Notes under the pieces: model-generated | What the model saw: the letters and a program-made list of their open reading frames with translations, nothing else | Told to the model about the DNA's origin: nothing | Databases searched by the model: none | Assembly (NCBI GenBank): GCA_050329415.1 | Contig: JBHJOS010000077.1 | Location: 1 to 26,147, forward strand | From: JANNOG01 sp050329415 | GTDB lineage: Bacteria; Actinomycetota; Actinomycetes; Actinomycetales; JBBAYJ01 | Direction of reading: 5' to 3' | Length of the DNA: 26,147 nt | Shown here: in pieces, positions 1-7,448 of the stretch | Layout: each line of letters starts with the position of its first letter | How positions within the stretch are numbered: position 1 is the first letter of the stretch | Made by a program: the position numbers and the translations under genes

Positions 1-695
1 TTCTCGCGCACCTTGTCGAAGACCACGACGGTGTCGTAGAGCGAGTACCCGAGGATGGTGAGGAACCCGATGACCGAGGCGGGGCTCACCTGGAACCCGA
101 CCGCCGCGTACACGCCGACGGTGATGACGAGGTCGTGCAGCAGGGCGACGAGCGCCGCCACCGCCATGGTCCAGGTGCGGAAGTAGGCCGTGATCGCGAG
201 CGACACCAGGGCGAGGAACACCAGGAGGCTGATGAGTGCCCGCTGGGAGACCTGCTCGCCCCAGCTGGGGCCGACGAAGCTCGCGCTGACGTCCTCCGGC
301 GGGACGTCGTACGTCTCGGCGAGGGCGTTGCGGACCTGGACGGTGAGGTCGGTGCCCTCGCCGCCGGCGACGTCCTCGGACAGGTTGTCGGTCTGGACCC
401 GGATGTCGTCGGTCTCGATCCGGGTCGCGCGGACCTCGGCCTCGGGGACCACCGACCGGACGGCGTCCGTCGCGGCCAGCTCGCCGGCGTCGGCCCCGGC
501 GCCGCTCACCCGGAACTCCGACCCGCCGACGAACTCGAGGCTGAGGTTGAGGCCGCGCAGTCCGAGCGACGCGATGCTCAGCAGCAGGATGACGGCGGCG
601 ATGGCGTACCAGAGCCGGCGGCGGCCGACGAAGTCGTACGAGCGCTCCCCCGTGTAGAGGGCGTTGCCCCAGCGGGAGAAGGACGGGCCGGCCAT
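1..695 (-). CDS. secF: Protein translocase subunit SecF (3' end beyond window)
   Basis: Inner-membrane partner of SecD in the SecDF complex, which uses the proton gradient to help pull secreted proteins out of the SecYEG channel. The window holds residues 1-231 of a protein usually about 300-400 residues long; the C-terminal third lies off the left edge. Visible parts are a first membrane helix (about 29-47), a periplasmic domain (about 50-150) and the next helices (about 153-171, 176-200, 206-226), ending in the conserved SecF segment GYSLYDTVVVFDKVRE. The ATG at 695 shares its A with the secD stop (TGATG) and has a GGAGGG ribosome site 8 bases upstream, so the two genes are translationally coupled. 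Nothing odd is visible. Identity is secure. Confidence 0.95.
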   Translation of the reverse strand, partial: MAGPSFSRWGNALYTGERSYDFVGRRRLWYAIAAVILLLSIASLGLRGLNLSLEFVGGSEFRVSGAGADAGELAATDAVRSVVPEAEVRATRIETDDIRVQTDNLSEDVAGGEGTDLTVQVRNALAETYDVPPEDVSASFVGPSWGEQVSQRALISLLVFLALVSLAITAYFRTWTMAVAALVALLHDLVITVGVYAAVGFQVSPASVIGFLTILGYSLYDTVVVFDKVRE

Positions 696-2629
696 CAGAG
701 GGTCCCTCCGGACGGGGCGGGGCCGGCGGTCGAGGCGCCGCGGGCCGACGTGCCGGCCGGGACCCGCCCGGCGGGGACCGCTCGCCGCCGGGCGTTGGAC
801 CGCAGGGCGTTGCGCGCGACGGTCGAGCCGAGGTGCTCCGGGTCGAACCCGCTGAGCTTGTGGCCGGAGGAGAAGAAGCGCGTCCGGGACAGCAGTGTGA
901 CCAGCGGCTTGGTGAAGAGGAAGACGACGACGAGGTCGATGAGCGTCGTGAGGCCCAGGGTGAAGGCGAAGCCCCGCACCCCGCCGACCGCCAGCAGGTA
1001 CAGGACCAGCGCCGCGATGAGGGACACCGCGTCGGAGGCGAGGATGGTCCGCGAGGCGCGCTGCCAGCCGATCTCGACGGCGGCGGCGACGCTGCGGCCG
1101 TCGCGGATCTCGTCCCGGATCCGCTCGAAGTACACGATGAACGAGTCGGCGGTGATGCCGACGGCGACGATGAGCCCGGCGACGCCGGGCAGGCTGAGCC
1201 GGTACCCCTGACGCCACGACAGGAAGAGCAGGACCAGGTACGTCAGCAGCCCGACCACCAGCAGCGAGGCGACGGTCACCAGCCCGAGGGCGCGGTACTG
1301 GATCAGGCTGTAGACGACGACCAGGCCCAGCCCGACGAGCCCGGCGATGAGCCCCCAGCGCAGCTGGTCGGCCCCCAGCGTCGCCGAGATGTTCTCGATG
1401 CTCTCGACCTGGAACGAGATCGGCAGCGCGCCGAACCGCAGCTGGTTGGCCAGGGTCTGGGCGGACTCCTGGGTGAAGTTGCCGCTGATCTCGGCGCTGC
1501 CGCCGGGGATCGGCTGGTTCACGGTGGGGGCGGAGATCGCGACGCCGTCGAGGACGATGGCGAACCGGTTCCGCGCGTCGCCCTCGCCGAAGGCGAACAG
1601 CCGCCGGGTGACGTCGGCGAACGCCTCCGTGCCCTCGCCGTCGAAGCTCAGCGTCACCACCCAGGCCCCGGTGCTGAAGCCCTGGGCGTTGGACTGCAGG
1701 ACCCCGGCGGCCTCGGTCACCGACGCCCCGGTGATCTCGACCGGGCCGAGGATGTACTTCTCGGTGCCGTCCGCCGAGCAGGTGACGAGTGGTTCGTCGA
1801 CGGGGCTCTGCTCGCCGCCGGCGGTCGCCCCCTCGGCGAGGCAGTCGAGCTCGACGAACTCCTGCTGGATCTCCGGGGTGATCCACGCCAGGTCGGAGCC
1901 GTCGGTCGGGGACGGCACAGGCACCGGCTCACCGGTGGCCTCGGCCGTCGCGCCGTCGGTCGCGCCGGCCGTCGGGGCCGGGGCGGCGGTGGCGTCAGGG
2001 GCCGGGGACGCAGCCGGCGTCCCGGGCGCCGCTGCGGCGCCGGCCGCGGCCCGGAACGGCTGGGGCGTCGCGACGTCGAGGCTCGGGGCGGGTGCGGCGG
2101 TGGGGTCCGCGCCCGGCGCCACGGTCGCCTCGCTCCCCGGCGCCACGGTCGCAGGCGCGCTGGGCAGTGCCGTGGCGTCCCCGGTGGGCAGGGCCGTCGG
2201 GTCCCCCGTCGGCTGCGGCACCTGGAACCCGGTGTCGGCGACCAGCACCGGCCGGAACGCCAGCTGGGCGCTCTGCCGCACCAGGTTGAGGGTGTCCTCG
2301 TCGGGGTCCTGGCCGGGAATGGAGACCACGACGTTCTGTGCCCCCTGGCGGGCGACCTCCGCCTCGGTGACGCCGCTGCCGTTGACTCGCTGCCGGATGA
2401 TGGCCACGGCCTGCTCGATGACCTCGCCGGAGGGTGCCGCCTCCCCCTCCTGCAGCCGCGGCTCCAGGAGGATCTCGGTACCGCCCTCCAGGTCGAGCGC
2501 GAGCGCGGGCGACCACTCGGCGTCGTCCCAGTACCAGCCGCCGGCCACGAGGGCGAGCAGGGTGGCGACGAGGACGCCGAGGGCGGTGAGGGCCCGGAAC
2601 GGGCGCGAGACTCTCTGTTGGGTGGCCAC
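695..2629 (-). CDS. secD: Protein translocase subunit SecD
   Basis: SecD works with SecF to drive the late steps of Sec-dependent export. The 644-residue product has an N-terminal membrane helix (about 12-31), the P1 base region (TEILLEP near 51-57; VAIIRQRVNGSGV near 75-87), a long low-complexity insert (136-245), the rest of P1 (FAIVLDGVAISAPTV near 356-370, then the ISGNFT segment), and a five-helix RND-type membrane domain (about 424-585) containing GVAGLIVAVGITADSFIVYFE. Cys263 and Cys284 could form an exported disulfide. The GTG start at 2629 is chosen because it gives a normal short N-terminus just before the first helix and has GAGGG close upstream; longer readings would run into ruvB. 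The gene lies 59 bases after ruvB with no yajC between, and overlaps secF by one base. Confidence 0.94.
   Translation of the reverse strand: MATQQRVSRPFRALTALGVLVATLLALVAGGWYWDDAEWSPALALDLEGGTEILLEPRLQEGEAAPSGEVIEQAVAIIRQRVNGSGVTEAEVARQGAQNVVVSIPGQDPDEDTLNLVRQSAQLAFRPVLVADTGFQVPQPTGDPTALPTGDATALPSAPATVAPGSEATVAPGADPTAAPAPSLDVATPQPFRAAAGAAAAPGTPAASPAPDATAAPAPTAGATDGATAEATGEPVPVPSPTDGSDLAWITPEIQQEFVELDCLAEGATAGGEQSPVDEPLVTCSADGTEKYILGPVEITGASVTEAAGVLQSNAQGFSTGAWVVTLSFDGEGTEAFADVTRRLFAFGEGDARNRFAIVLDGVAISAPTVNQPIPGGSAEISGNFTQESAQTLANQLRFGALPISFQVESIENISATLGADQLRWGLIAGLVGLGLVVVYSLIQYRALGLVTVASLLVVGLLTYLVLLFLSWRQGYRLSLPGVAGLIVAVGITADSFIVYFERIRDEIRDGRSVAAAVEIGWQRASRTILASDAVSLIAALVLYLLAVGGVRGFAFTLGLTTLIDLVVVFLFTKPLVTLLSRTRFFSSGHKLSGFDPEHLGSTVARNALRSNARRRAVPAGRVPAGTSARGASTAGPAPSGGTL
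1895..2224 (-). repeat. Low-complexity Ala/Pro/Thr insert in SecD
   Basis: Codons 136-245 of secD encode about 110 residues dominated by Ala, Pro, Thr, Gly and Asp, with imperfect short repeats such as PTGDPTALPTGDATALP and ATVAPGSEATVAPGADPT. Repetition is visible in the DNA too (GGCGCCACGGTCGC occurs twice close together near 2117-2154). It splits the exported P1 domain and is predicted to be disordered. Such inserts occur in actinobacterial SecD proteins but vary in length; its function is unknown. Confidence 0.7.
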
Positions 2630-2688
2630 GGTCCCTCGGTCGTTGCGGTCGGTCGGTTGGACGGCCCGCGGACGGGCGCGGCCGGAGT

Positions 2689-3780
2689 CTAGGCCAGCCT
2701 GCTGGTCGTCCCGTGCGCGTCGGTGCCCAGGTCCTCGAACCCGTCGAGGAGCGGCGTGTCGCCCAGCCGCCCCCCGGCGGGCGGCGCCAGCCCGAGGTGG
2801 TCCCACGCCCGCGGCAGGGCGACGCGTCCTCGGGGCGTGCGAGCGAGGAAGCCCTCCCGGACGAGGTAGGGCTCGGCCACCGTCTCGACGGTCTCGGGTT
2901 CCTCGCCGACGGTGAGGGCGAGCGTCGCGACCCCCACCGGGCCGCCGCCGAACCGGCGGCACACGGCGTCGAGCACCGCGCGGTCGAGCCGGTCCAGCCC
3001 GACGGCGTCCACCGCGAACAGGTCGAGCGCGGCCCGCGCCGACTCCCGGCCGACCGCGCCGGACCCGGCGTGGACCTCGTTGTAGTCGCGGACCCGCCGG
3101 AGCAGGCGATTGGCGATCCGGGGCGTGCCCCGGGACCGGCGCGCGATCTCGTCGGCCGCGGCGGCGGCCAGTTCGACCCCGACGAGGCGGGCGGAGCGGG
3201 TGAGCACCAGGACCAGGTCGGCGGCGTCGTAGAAGTCAAGGTGACCGGTGAAGCCGAACCGGTCCCGCAGCGGGGCCGGCAGCATGCCGGACCGGGTCGT
3301 GGCGCCGACCAGCGTGAACGGGGGCAGCGGCAGCGGGATCGCGGTGGCGCCCGGGCCCTTGCCGACGACGACGTCGACCCGGAAGTCCTCCATCGCGACG
3401 TAGAGCAGCTCCTCGGCGGGGCGGGCCATCCGGTGGATCTCGTCGACGAACAGCACGTCGCCGGCCTCCAGCGACGACAGCACCGCAGCCAGGTCGCCGG
3501 CGTGCTGGATCGCGGGTCCCGAGGTGAGGCGGACGGCGGCCCCCATCTCCTCACCGACGATCATCGCGAGAGTGGTCTTGCCGAGCCCCGGCGGCCCGGC
3601 GAGCAGGACGTGGTCCGGTGCCCGGCCGCGGCGGCGCGCCGCCTCGAGCACGAGGCCGAGCTGGCGCCGCAGCACGGGCTGGCCGACGAACTCCGCCAGC
3701 GTGCGGGGGCGCAGGGCGAGGTCGTCAGCCCGGTCCTCGACCTCGGCGGCGCCGTCCAGGCTGACGGGGTCGTCGCTCAC
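2689..3780 (-). CDS. ruvB: Holliday junction branch migration ATPase RuvB
   Basis: RuvB is the hexameric AAA+ motor that, loaded by RuvA, drives branch migration of Holliday junctions during recombination repair. The 363-residue protein shows Walker A GPPGLGKT (62-69), Walker B FVDEIH (111-116), sensor 1 GATTRSG (159-165), the arginine-finger segment PLRDRFG (about 170-176), and a C-terminal winged-helix region that includes RRFGGGPVGVATLA. Length is normal for the family. The start is GTG at 3780, overlapping the ruvA stop in a GTGA tetranucleotide, so translation is coupled to ruvA. It ends with TAG, 59 bases before secD. Confidence 0.96.
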   Translation of the reverse strand: MSDDPVSLDGAAEVEDRADDLALRPRTLAEFVGQPVLRRQLGLVLEAARRRGRAPDHVLLAGPPGLGKTTLAMIVGEEMGAAVRLTSGPAIQHAGDLAAVLSSLEAGDVLFVDEIHRMARPAEELLYVAMEDFRVDVVVGKGPGATAIPLPLPPFTLVGATTRSGMLPAPLRDRFGFTGHLDFYDAADLVLVLTRSARLVGVELAAAAADEIARRSRGTPRIANRLLRRVRDYNEVHAGSGAVGRESARAALDLFAVDAVGLDRLDRAVLDAVCRRFGGGPVGVATLALTVGEEPETVETVAEPYLVREGFLARTPRGRVALPRAWDHLGLAPPAGGRLGDTPLLDGFEDLGTDAHGTTSRLA

Positions 3781-4397
3781 GACCGACCGAGCCTGCGCAG
3801 CGCAGCCCGCAGCACCTCGGACGCCTCCCCCGCCCCGTCACCGCCGTCCGGGACCACGGCGGCCACCGCCTCCTCGGCCTGCTTGGCCGTCCACCCGAGC
3901 CCGGTGAGCGCGGTGATCACCTGGCCGCGCACCGTTCCCGGGCCCGCGGCGGAGCCGGCCGCCACGACCGCGGCGGGCGCGGCCTGCCCGGTGGACGGGA
4001 GTACCAGGCGGTCGGCCAGCTCCAGCAGGATCCGCTGGGCGCCCTTGCGGCCGATCCCCGGCACGCGGACCAGGGCGTCGACGTCGGCGGCGCCGACCGC
4101 CTGCCGCAGCGACGCCGGGGCGTGGACCGCCAGGACCGCCAGCGCCAGCCGCGGCCCCACCCCGGAGACGGTCTGGAGCAGCTCGAAGGTGTCGCGGGCG
4201 TCGTCGTCGACGAAGCCGAACAGGGTGAGCGAGTCCTCCCGGACCACCAGCGACGTGGCCAGCCGGGCCGGCCCGCCGGGACGCAGCGTGGCAAGGGTGT
4301 CGGGGGTGGCGTGGACCAGCAGGCCGACCCCGCCGACCGCGACCACCGCCGCGTCCAGGCGGAGCGCGGCGACCGTGCCCTCGACCCGGGCGATCAC
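3777..4397 (-). CDS. ruvA: Holliday junction branch migration protein RuvA
   Basis: RuvA forms tetramers that bind the four-way junction and recruit RuvB. The 206-residue protein has the expected OB-fold N-terminus beginning MIARVEGTVAAL, two helix-hairpin-helix DNA-binding motifs (TVSGVGPRLALAVL at 76-89 and VPGIGRKGAQRILLEL at 112-127), an Ala/Pro-rich flexible linker (about 135-158), and domain III that contacts RuvB (VITALTGLGWTAKQAEEAV at 160-178). The GTG start at 4397 is fixed by the canonical N-terminus. The gene follows ruvC by 33 bases and overlaps ruvB by four. Confidence 0.96.
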   Translation of the reverse strand: MIARVEGTVAALRLDAAVVAVGGVGLLVHATPDTLATLRPGGPARLATSLVVREDSLTLFGFVDDDARDTFELLQTVSGVGPRLALAVLAVHAPASLRQAVGAADVDALVRVPGIGRKGAQRILLELADRLVLPSTGQAAPAAVVAAGSAAGPGTVRGQVITALTGLGWTAKQAEEAVAAVVPDGGDGAGEASEVLRAALRRLGRS

Positions 4398-4430
4398 TGG
4401 CGGGGTCCCTGGACGAACACGTGTACGACC

Positions 4431-4958
4431 CTACCGAGGGCTGGGGAGCCGTGCCCGCAGGCTCGCCGCGGCCAGGCGCTCCAGGCCCCGCCCCCGCCAG
4501 GCGTGGCAGATGCCGAGGGCGACGGCGTCGGCGGCGTCGGCCGGGCGGGGCGCCTGCGCGAGGCCGAGGATCCGGGCGACGGCGGCCTGCACCTCGCCCT
4601 TGCCGGCCCGGCCGGCGCCGGTGACGGCGGCCTTGACCTCCGACGGGGTGTAGAGGGCGACGTCGAGACCCGCCCGGGCCGCGACCAGCAGCACGATGCC
4701 GGACACCTGGGCGGTCGCCATGACCGTGCGGACGTTGTGCTGGCTGAACACCCGCTCGACGGCGACGACGGTCGGAGCGTGCTCGCGGAGCAGCACGTCC
4801 AGCCCGTCGTGCACCGCGAGCAGCCGCTGCGGCGACGGGTCGTCCGGCGACGTGCGCAGGACGCCGACGTGGACCAGCCGCGCCCGGTGCCCGCTGCCGC
4901 CGTCGAGGACCGCCACCCCGCACCGGGTGAGCCCGGGATCGACGGCCAGCACGCGCAC
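4431..4958 (-). CDS. ruvC: Crossover junction endodeoxyribonuclease RuvC
   Basis: RuvC is the dimeric Holliday-junction resolvase that makes paired nicks in a RuvAB-bound junction. The 175-residue protein keeps all four acidic catalytic residues of the RNase H-like fold: Asp7 in AVDPGLTRCG, Glu68 in VAVERVF, and Asp141 and Asp144 in PADAADAVALG. GTG at 4958 is the start, with a G-rich ribosome site (GGTGGGGG) just upstream. It lies 49 bases after yebC and 33 before ruvA, probably in one transcript (ruvC-ruvA-ruvB-secD-secF). The C-terminal tail is short and basic. Confidence 0.96.
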   Translation of the reverse strand: MRVLAVDPGLTRCGVAVLDGGSGHRARLVHVGVLRTSPDDPSPQRLLAVHDGLDVLLREHAPTVVAVERVFSQHNVRTVMATAQVSGIVLLVAARAGLDVALYTPSEVKAAVTGAGRAGKGEVQAAVARILGLAQAPRPADAADAVALGICHAWRGRGLERLAAASLRARLPSPR

Positions 4959-5007
4959 GCCCCCACCATGCCCGGCGCCGCCCCTCCGCCCGCGCGGGGC
5001 GCGCCGG

Positions 5008-5775
5008 TCAGCCCGCGAGCTCGAGCTGGGCCAGCACCTCGTCGGAGACGTCGACGTTGGTGTAGACGTTCTGGACGTCGTCGCTGTCCTCGAGCGCCTC
5101 GACCAGGCGGAACACCTTGGCGGCGCCGTCGGCGTCCAGGGGGACCTGAGTGGCCGGGACGAAGGCCGCCTCGGCCGAGTCGTAGTCGATGCCGGCGGCC
5201 ACCAGCGCGGTGCGCACCGCGACGAGGTCGGTGGCCTCGCTGATCACCTCGAAGGTGTCGCCGAGGTCGTTGACCTCCTCGGCGCCGGCGTCGAGCACGG
5301 CCGTCAGCACGTCGTCCTCGCCCAGCCCGCCGTTCTGGTCGCGCGGGACCACGACGACTCCCTTGCGGGTGAAGAGGTAGGAGACGCTGCCGGGGTCGGC
5401 CATGGTGCCCCCGTTGCGGGTGATGGCGACGCGGACGTCGCTGGCAGCGCGGTTGCGGTTGTCCGTCAGGCACTCGACGAGGATCGCCACGCCGTTCGGG
5501 CCGTACCCCTCGTACATGATCGTCGAGTACTCGGCTCCCCCGGCCTCGGCTCCGCTGCCGCGCTTGACCGCCCGGTCGATGTTGTCGTTGGGGACCGAGG
5601 ACTTCTTGGCCTTCTGGATGGCGTCGTAGAGGGTGGGGTTGCCCGCCGGGTCGCCGCCCCCCGTCCGGGCCGCGACCTCGACGTTCTTGATGAGCTTGGC
5701 GAAGAGCTGACCGCGCTTGGCGTCGATGGCGGCCTTCTTGTGCTTCGTCGTCGCCCATTTGCTGTGGCCCGACAT
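5008..5775 (-). CDS. yebC: YebC/PmpR/TACO1-family protein
   Basis: Members of this family have been described as DNA-binding regulators and as translation factors that help ribosomes through difficult motifs; which applies here cannot be told from sequence. The 255-residue product begins MSGHSKWATTKHKKAAIDAKR and carries the family hallmarks NDNIDRAVKRGSG (63-75), the YEGYGPNGVAI segment (88-98) and DNRNRAASDVR (105-115). Length is typical. The ATG at 5775 is preceded by the pdxT stop with only two bases between, so it is cotranscribed and probably coupled to pdxT. The linkage to ruvC downstream is widely conserved in bacteria. Confidence 0.95.
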   Translation of the reverse strand: MSGHSKWATTKHKKAAIDAKRGQLFAKLIKNVEVAARTGGGDPAGNPTLYDAIQKAKKSSVPNDNIDRAVKRGSGAEAGGAEYSTIMYEGYGPNGVAILVECLTDNRNRAASDVRVAITRNGGTMADPGSVSYLFTRKGVVVVPRDQNGGLGEDDVLTAVLDAGAEEVNDLGDTFEVISEATDLVAVRTALVAAGIDYDSAEAAFVPATQVPLDADGAAKVFRLVEALEDSDDVQNVYTNVDVSDEVLAQLELAG

Positions 5776-5777
5776 GA

Positions 5778-6494
5778 CTACGGTTCCCTTCCGTCGGCTG
5801 CGGCGCCCGACAGCGCCGACGCGTGCGTCGCGGCGCTCCCGAGCCGACCGCGCGCGACCGCGCCAATGACCGTGTCGACGACCGTGTCGACGAACAGGCC
5901 GTGGACGCGGTCGTCGCCGGTGATCTCGGGGTGGAACGCGGTGGCGACCAGCCGACCCTGCCGGACGGCCACGATGGTATCCCCGAGCCGGGCCAGCACC
6001 TCGACGTCGGGCCCGGCCTCGACCACCTGCGGCGCCCGGATGAACACCGCCCGCACCGGGCCGTCGGCCACCCCGGCCACGTCGAGGTCGGTCTCGAACG
6101 AGTCGACCTGCCGCCCGAAGGCGTTGCGCCGAACCGTCATGTCGATCCCGCCGAGGGTCTGCTGACCCGGCGCCCGGTCGGTGAGCCGGTCGGCCAGCAG
6201 GATCATCCCGGCGCACGAACCGAACGCCGGCATGCCGTGGACGAGCCGCTCGCGCAGCGGCTCCGCCAGCTCGAAGACGCGCAGCAGGCGATCGATCGTC
6301 GTCGACTCCCCGCCGGGGATCACGAGGCCATCCACGGCGGCCAGCTCGACGGCCCGGCGTACCGGCACCGCCCGCGCCCCGGCCCGCTCCAGCGCCGCGA
6401 GGTGCTCCCGGACGTCCCCCTGCAGCGCGAGGACGCCGACGGTCACAGCATCGTGATCGGGCGGGCACTGGACGCGGTCGGCGGCGGTCGGCAC
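5778..6494 (-). CDS. pdxT: Pyridoxal 5'-phosphate synthase glutaminase subunit PdxT
   Basis: PdxT hydrolyses glutamine and channels ammonia to PdxS, which makes pyridoxal 5'-phosphate. It is a class I glutamine amidotransferase: the oxyanion strand PGGESTT, the nucleophile Cys94 in FGSCAGMILLA, and His188 and Glu190 in ATAFHPEITGD complete the triad. The 238-residue reading from GTG 6494 is chosen because a TACGCT -10 box ends six bases before it (leaderless start). GTG 6446 would give 222 residues starting right at the conserved TVGVLALQGDVREH and is a real alternative, since the first 16 residues match nothing I recognise in the family. Its partner pdxS lies 10 kb away rather than next door. 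Confidence 0.93.
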   Translation of the reverse strand: MPTAADRVQCPPDHDAVTVGVLALQGDVREHLAALERAGARAVPVRRAVELAAVDGLVIPGGESTTIDRLLRVFELAEPLRERLVHGMPAFGSCAGMILLADRLTDRAPGQQTLGGIDMTVRRNAFGRQVDSFETDLDVAGVADGPVRAVFIRAPQVVEAGPDVEVLARLGDTIVAVRQGRLVATAFHPEITGDDRVHGLFVDTVVDTVIGAVARGRLGSAATHASALSGAAADGREP

Positions 6495-6500
6495 CCTGGC

Positions 6501-6506
6501 AGCGTA
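6501..6506 (-). promoter_or_regulatory. Candidate -10 box for leaderless pdxT
   Basis: On the minus strand TACGCT fits the actinobacterial TANNNT -10 pattern and ends six bases before the GTG at 6494, the spacing expected if transcription begins at the start codon. No convincing -35 is visible, which is common in this group. It would drive pdxT-yebC and possibly the ruv-sec genes. Confidence 0.4.
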
Positions 6507-6548
6507 GGGACGCCCCCGTCCGGGCGGGTCCGGGACAGGGGGACGACC

Positions 6549-7445
6549 GTGGAGAACGACCCGCTCTGGGTGGTGCCGGCGATGTTCGTGCTGGTGGCGG
6601 CGCAGGGCCTCGCGCAGTCACGGGGGCGCGTGAACCTGGTGTTCACAGCGCTCTTCGGCGGCGTGGTCGCCTTCCTGGTGGTGTCGTTCACCGTTGCGGG
6701 CAGCCGACCACCCGCCGGTCTCGTCGTCGTCACGGCATCCGGGGCGCTGTACCTGCTGAGCAACTCGATACGGGCGCGGGCCGCGGGCATCGACGTGTTC
6801 GCCTCTGCCGAACGGCCGCTGCGGGGCGCCTGGTGGGCGGCACGGGTCCGCCGTCGTCTGGATCGGACTCTGCGGCGGCCACCGGACGGACCGGCGGCGG
6901 ACGGCAGCGACCCGGGTCTCGGTGACGTCATGGTCGTCTGTGCGCAGGAGGCCCGGCGCGGGGACGTCGTCGCGGCGGTGCGTCGGCTGGACAGCGCGCT
7001 GAGCCCGCCCGAGACGCCGTCGTCCTGGCCGGACGCGCGCCTCGGCCTGATGCTCTACCACCGGACGGTGTACTCGGCGCTGGCGACGGTGGCGGGCGAC
7101 TCGCCCGCCCAGTCGACCCGCTGGCACAACGACGTGGACCTGGCTCGCACCGTGCTGCCGGACGTCCGGCTCGGCTGGCTCGCCGATGCCGCCGTGGCCG
7201 TCGCCGAGGGACGGCTCTGGCCGGCCGTCTACGCGACTGACGCCCTGCTCGCCGACGCCCGCGGGCCCTGGGAGAAGGGCCTCGGCGCGGTCGTCGGACG
7301 ACTCGCCCGCGACGTCCCCGACGCCTACCGTGAGCGGCTTCATGCCCACCTCGTCGAGCGGAACCCGTGGGTGGCCCACCTCGCCAGCCGCCTGGAGCCG
7401 GCGCCGATTCCCGATGATCGACACGACATGATCGACACGCCATGA
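6549..7445 (+). CDS. Membrane protein of unknown function
   Basis: I do not recognise this 298-residue protein. The N-terminus has three hydrophobic stretches (about 7-20, 30-50 and 56-72). It is followed by a basic segment rich in Arg (WAARVRRRLDRTLRR) and then about 200 mostly helical, probably cytoplasmic residues with no catalytic signature; the alternating Ala/Leu helices could be TPR-like, but no repeat is clear. GTG at 6549 is chosen because AGGGGG lies seven bases upstream and the first hydrophobic stretch follows directly. It is divergent from pdxT. Its stop overlaps the kynU start as ATGA, which implies coupled translation, though a functional link to kynureninase is only inferred. 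The last codons lie in a 14-bp tandem repeat. Confidence 0.8.
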   Translation: MENDPLWVVPAMFVLVAAQGLAQSRGRVNLVFTALFGGVVAFLVVSFTVAGSRPPAGLVVVTASGALYLLSNSIRARAAGIDVFASAERPLRGAWWAARVRRRLDRTLRRPPDGPAADGSDPGLGDVMVVCAQEARRGDVVAAVRRLDSALSPPETPSSWPDARLGLMLYHRTVYSALATVAGDSPAQSTRWHNDVDLARTVLPDVRLGWLADAAVAVAEGRLWPAVYATDALLADARGPWEKGLGAVVGRLARDVPDAYRERLHAHLVERNPWVAHLASRLEPAPIPDDRHDMIDTP

Positions 7446-7448
7446 TCG
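7414..7448 (+). repeat. 14-bp tandem repeat across the kynU start
   Basis: ATGATCGACACG occurs at 7414-7425 and 7428-7439, and a third partial unit, ATGATCG, begins at 7442, which is the kynU start codon. The unit is 14 bases (2.5 copies). Because 14 is not a multiple of three, each copy puts its ATG in a different frame; only the third is the kynU frame. The second lies in the frame of the upstream gene and encodes its final residues. Confidence 0.8.

Noticed and set aside
833..2692. Long plus-strand open frames across secD and ruvB
   Set aside because: High-GC sequence leaves antisense frames open. These translate to Arg/Gly/Ala-rich or Val/Asp/Gly-rich text with no family motifs, while the minus-strand frames match SecD and RuvB fully.
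6495..6548. GC-rich partial inverted repeat between pdxT and the membrane-protein gene
   Set aside because: GGACGCCC and GGGCGGGTCC pair only with extra unpaired bases; not convincing as an operator.
7414..7441. The first two ATG codons of the 14-bp repeat as kynU starts
   Set aside because: Neither is in the kynU frame; both reach a stop within a few codons.
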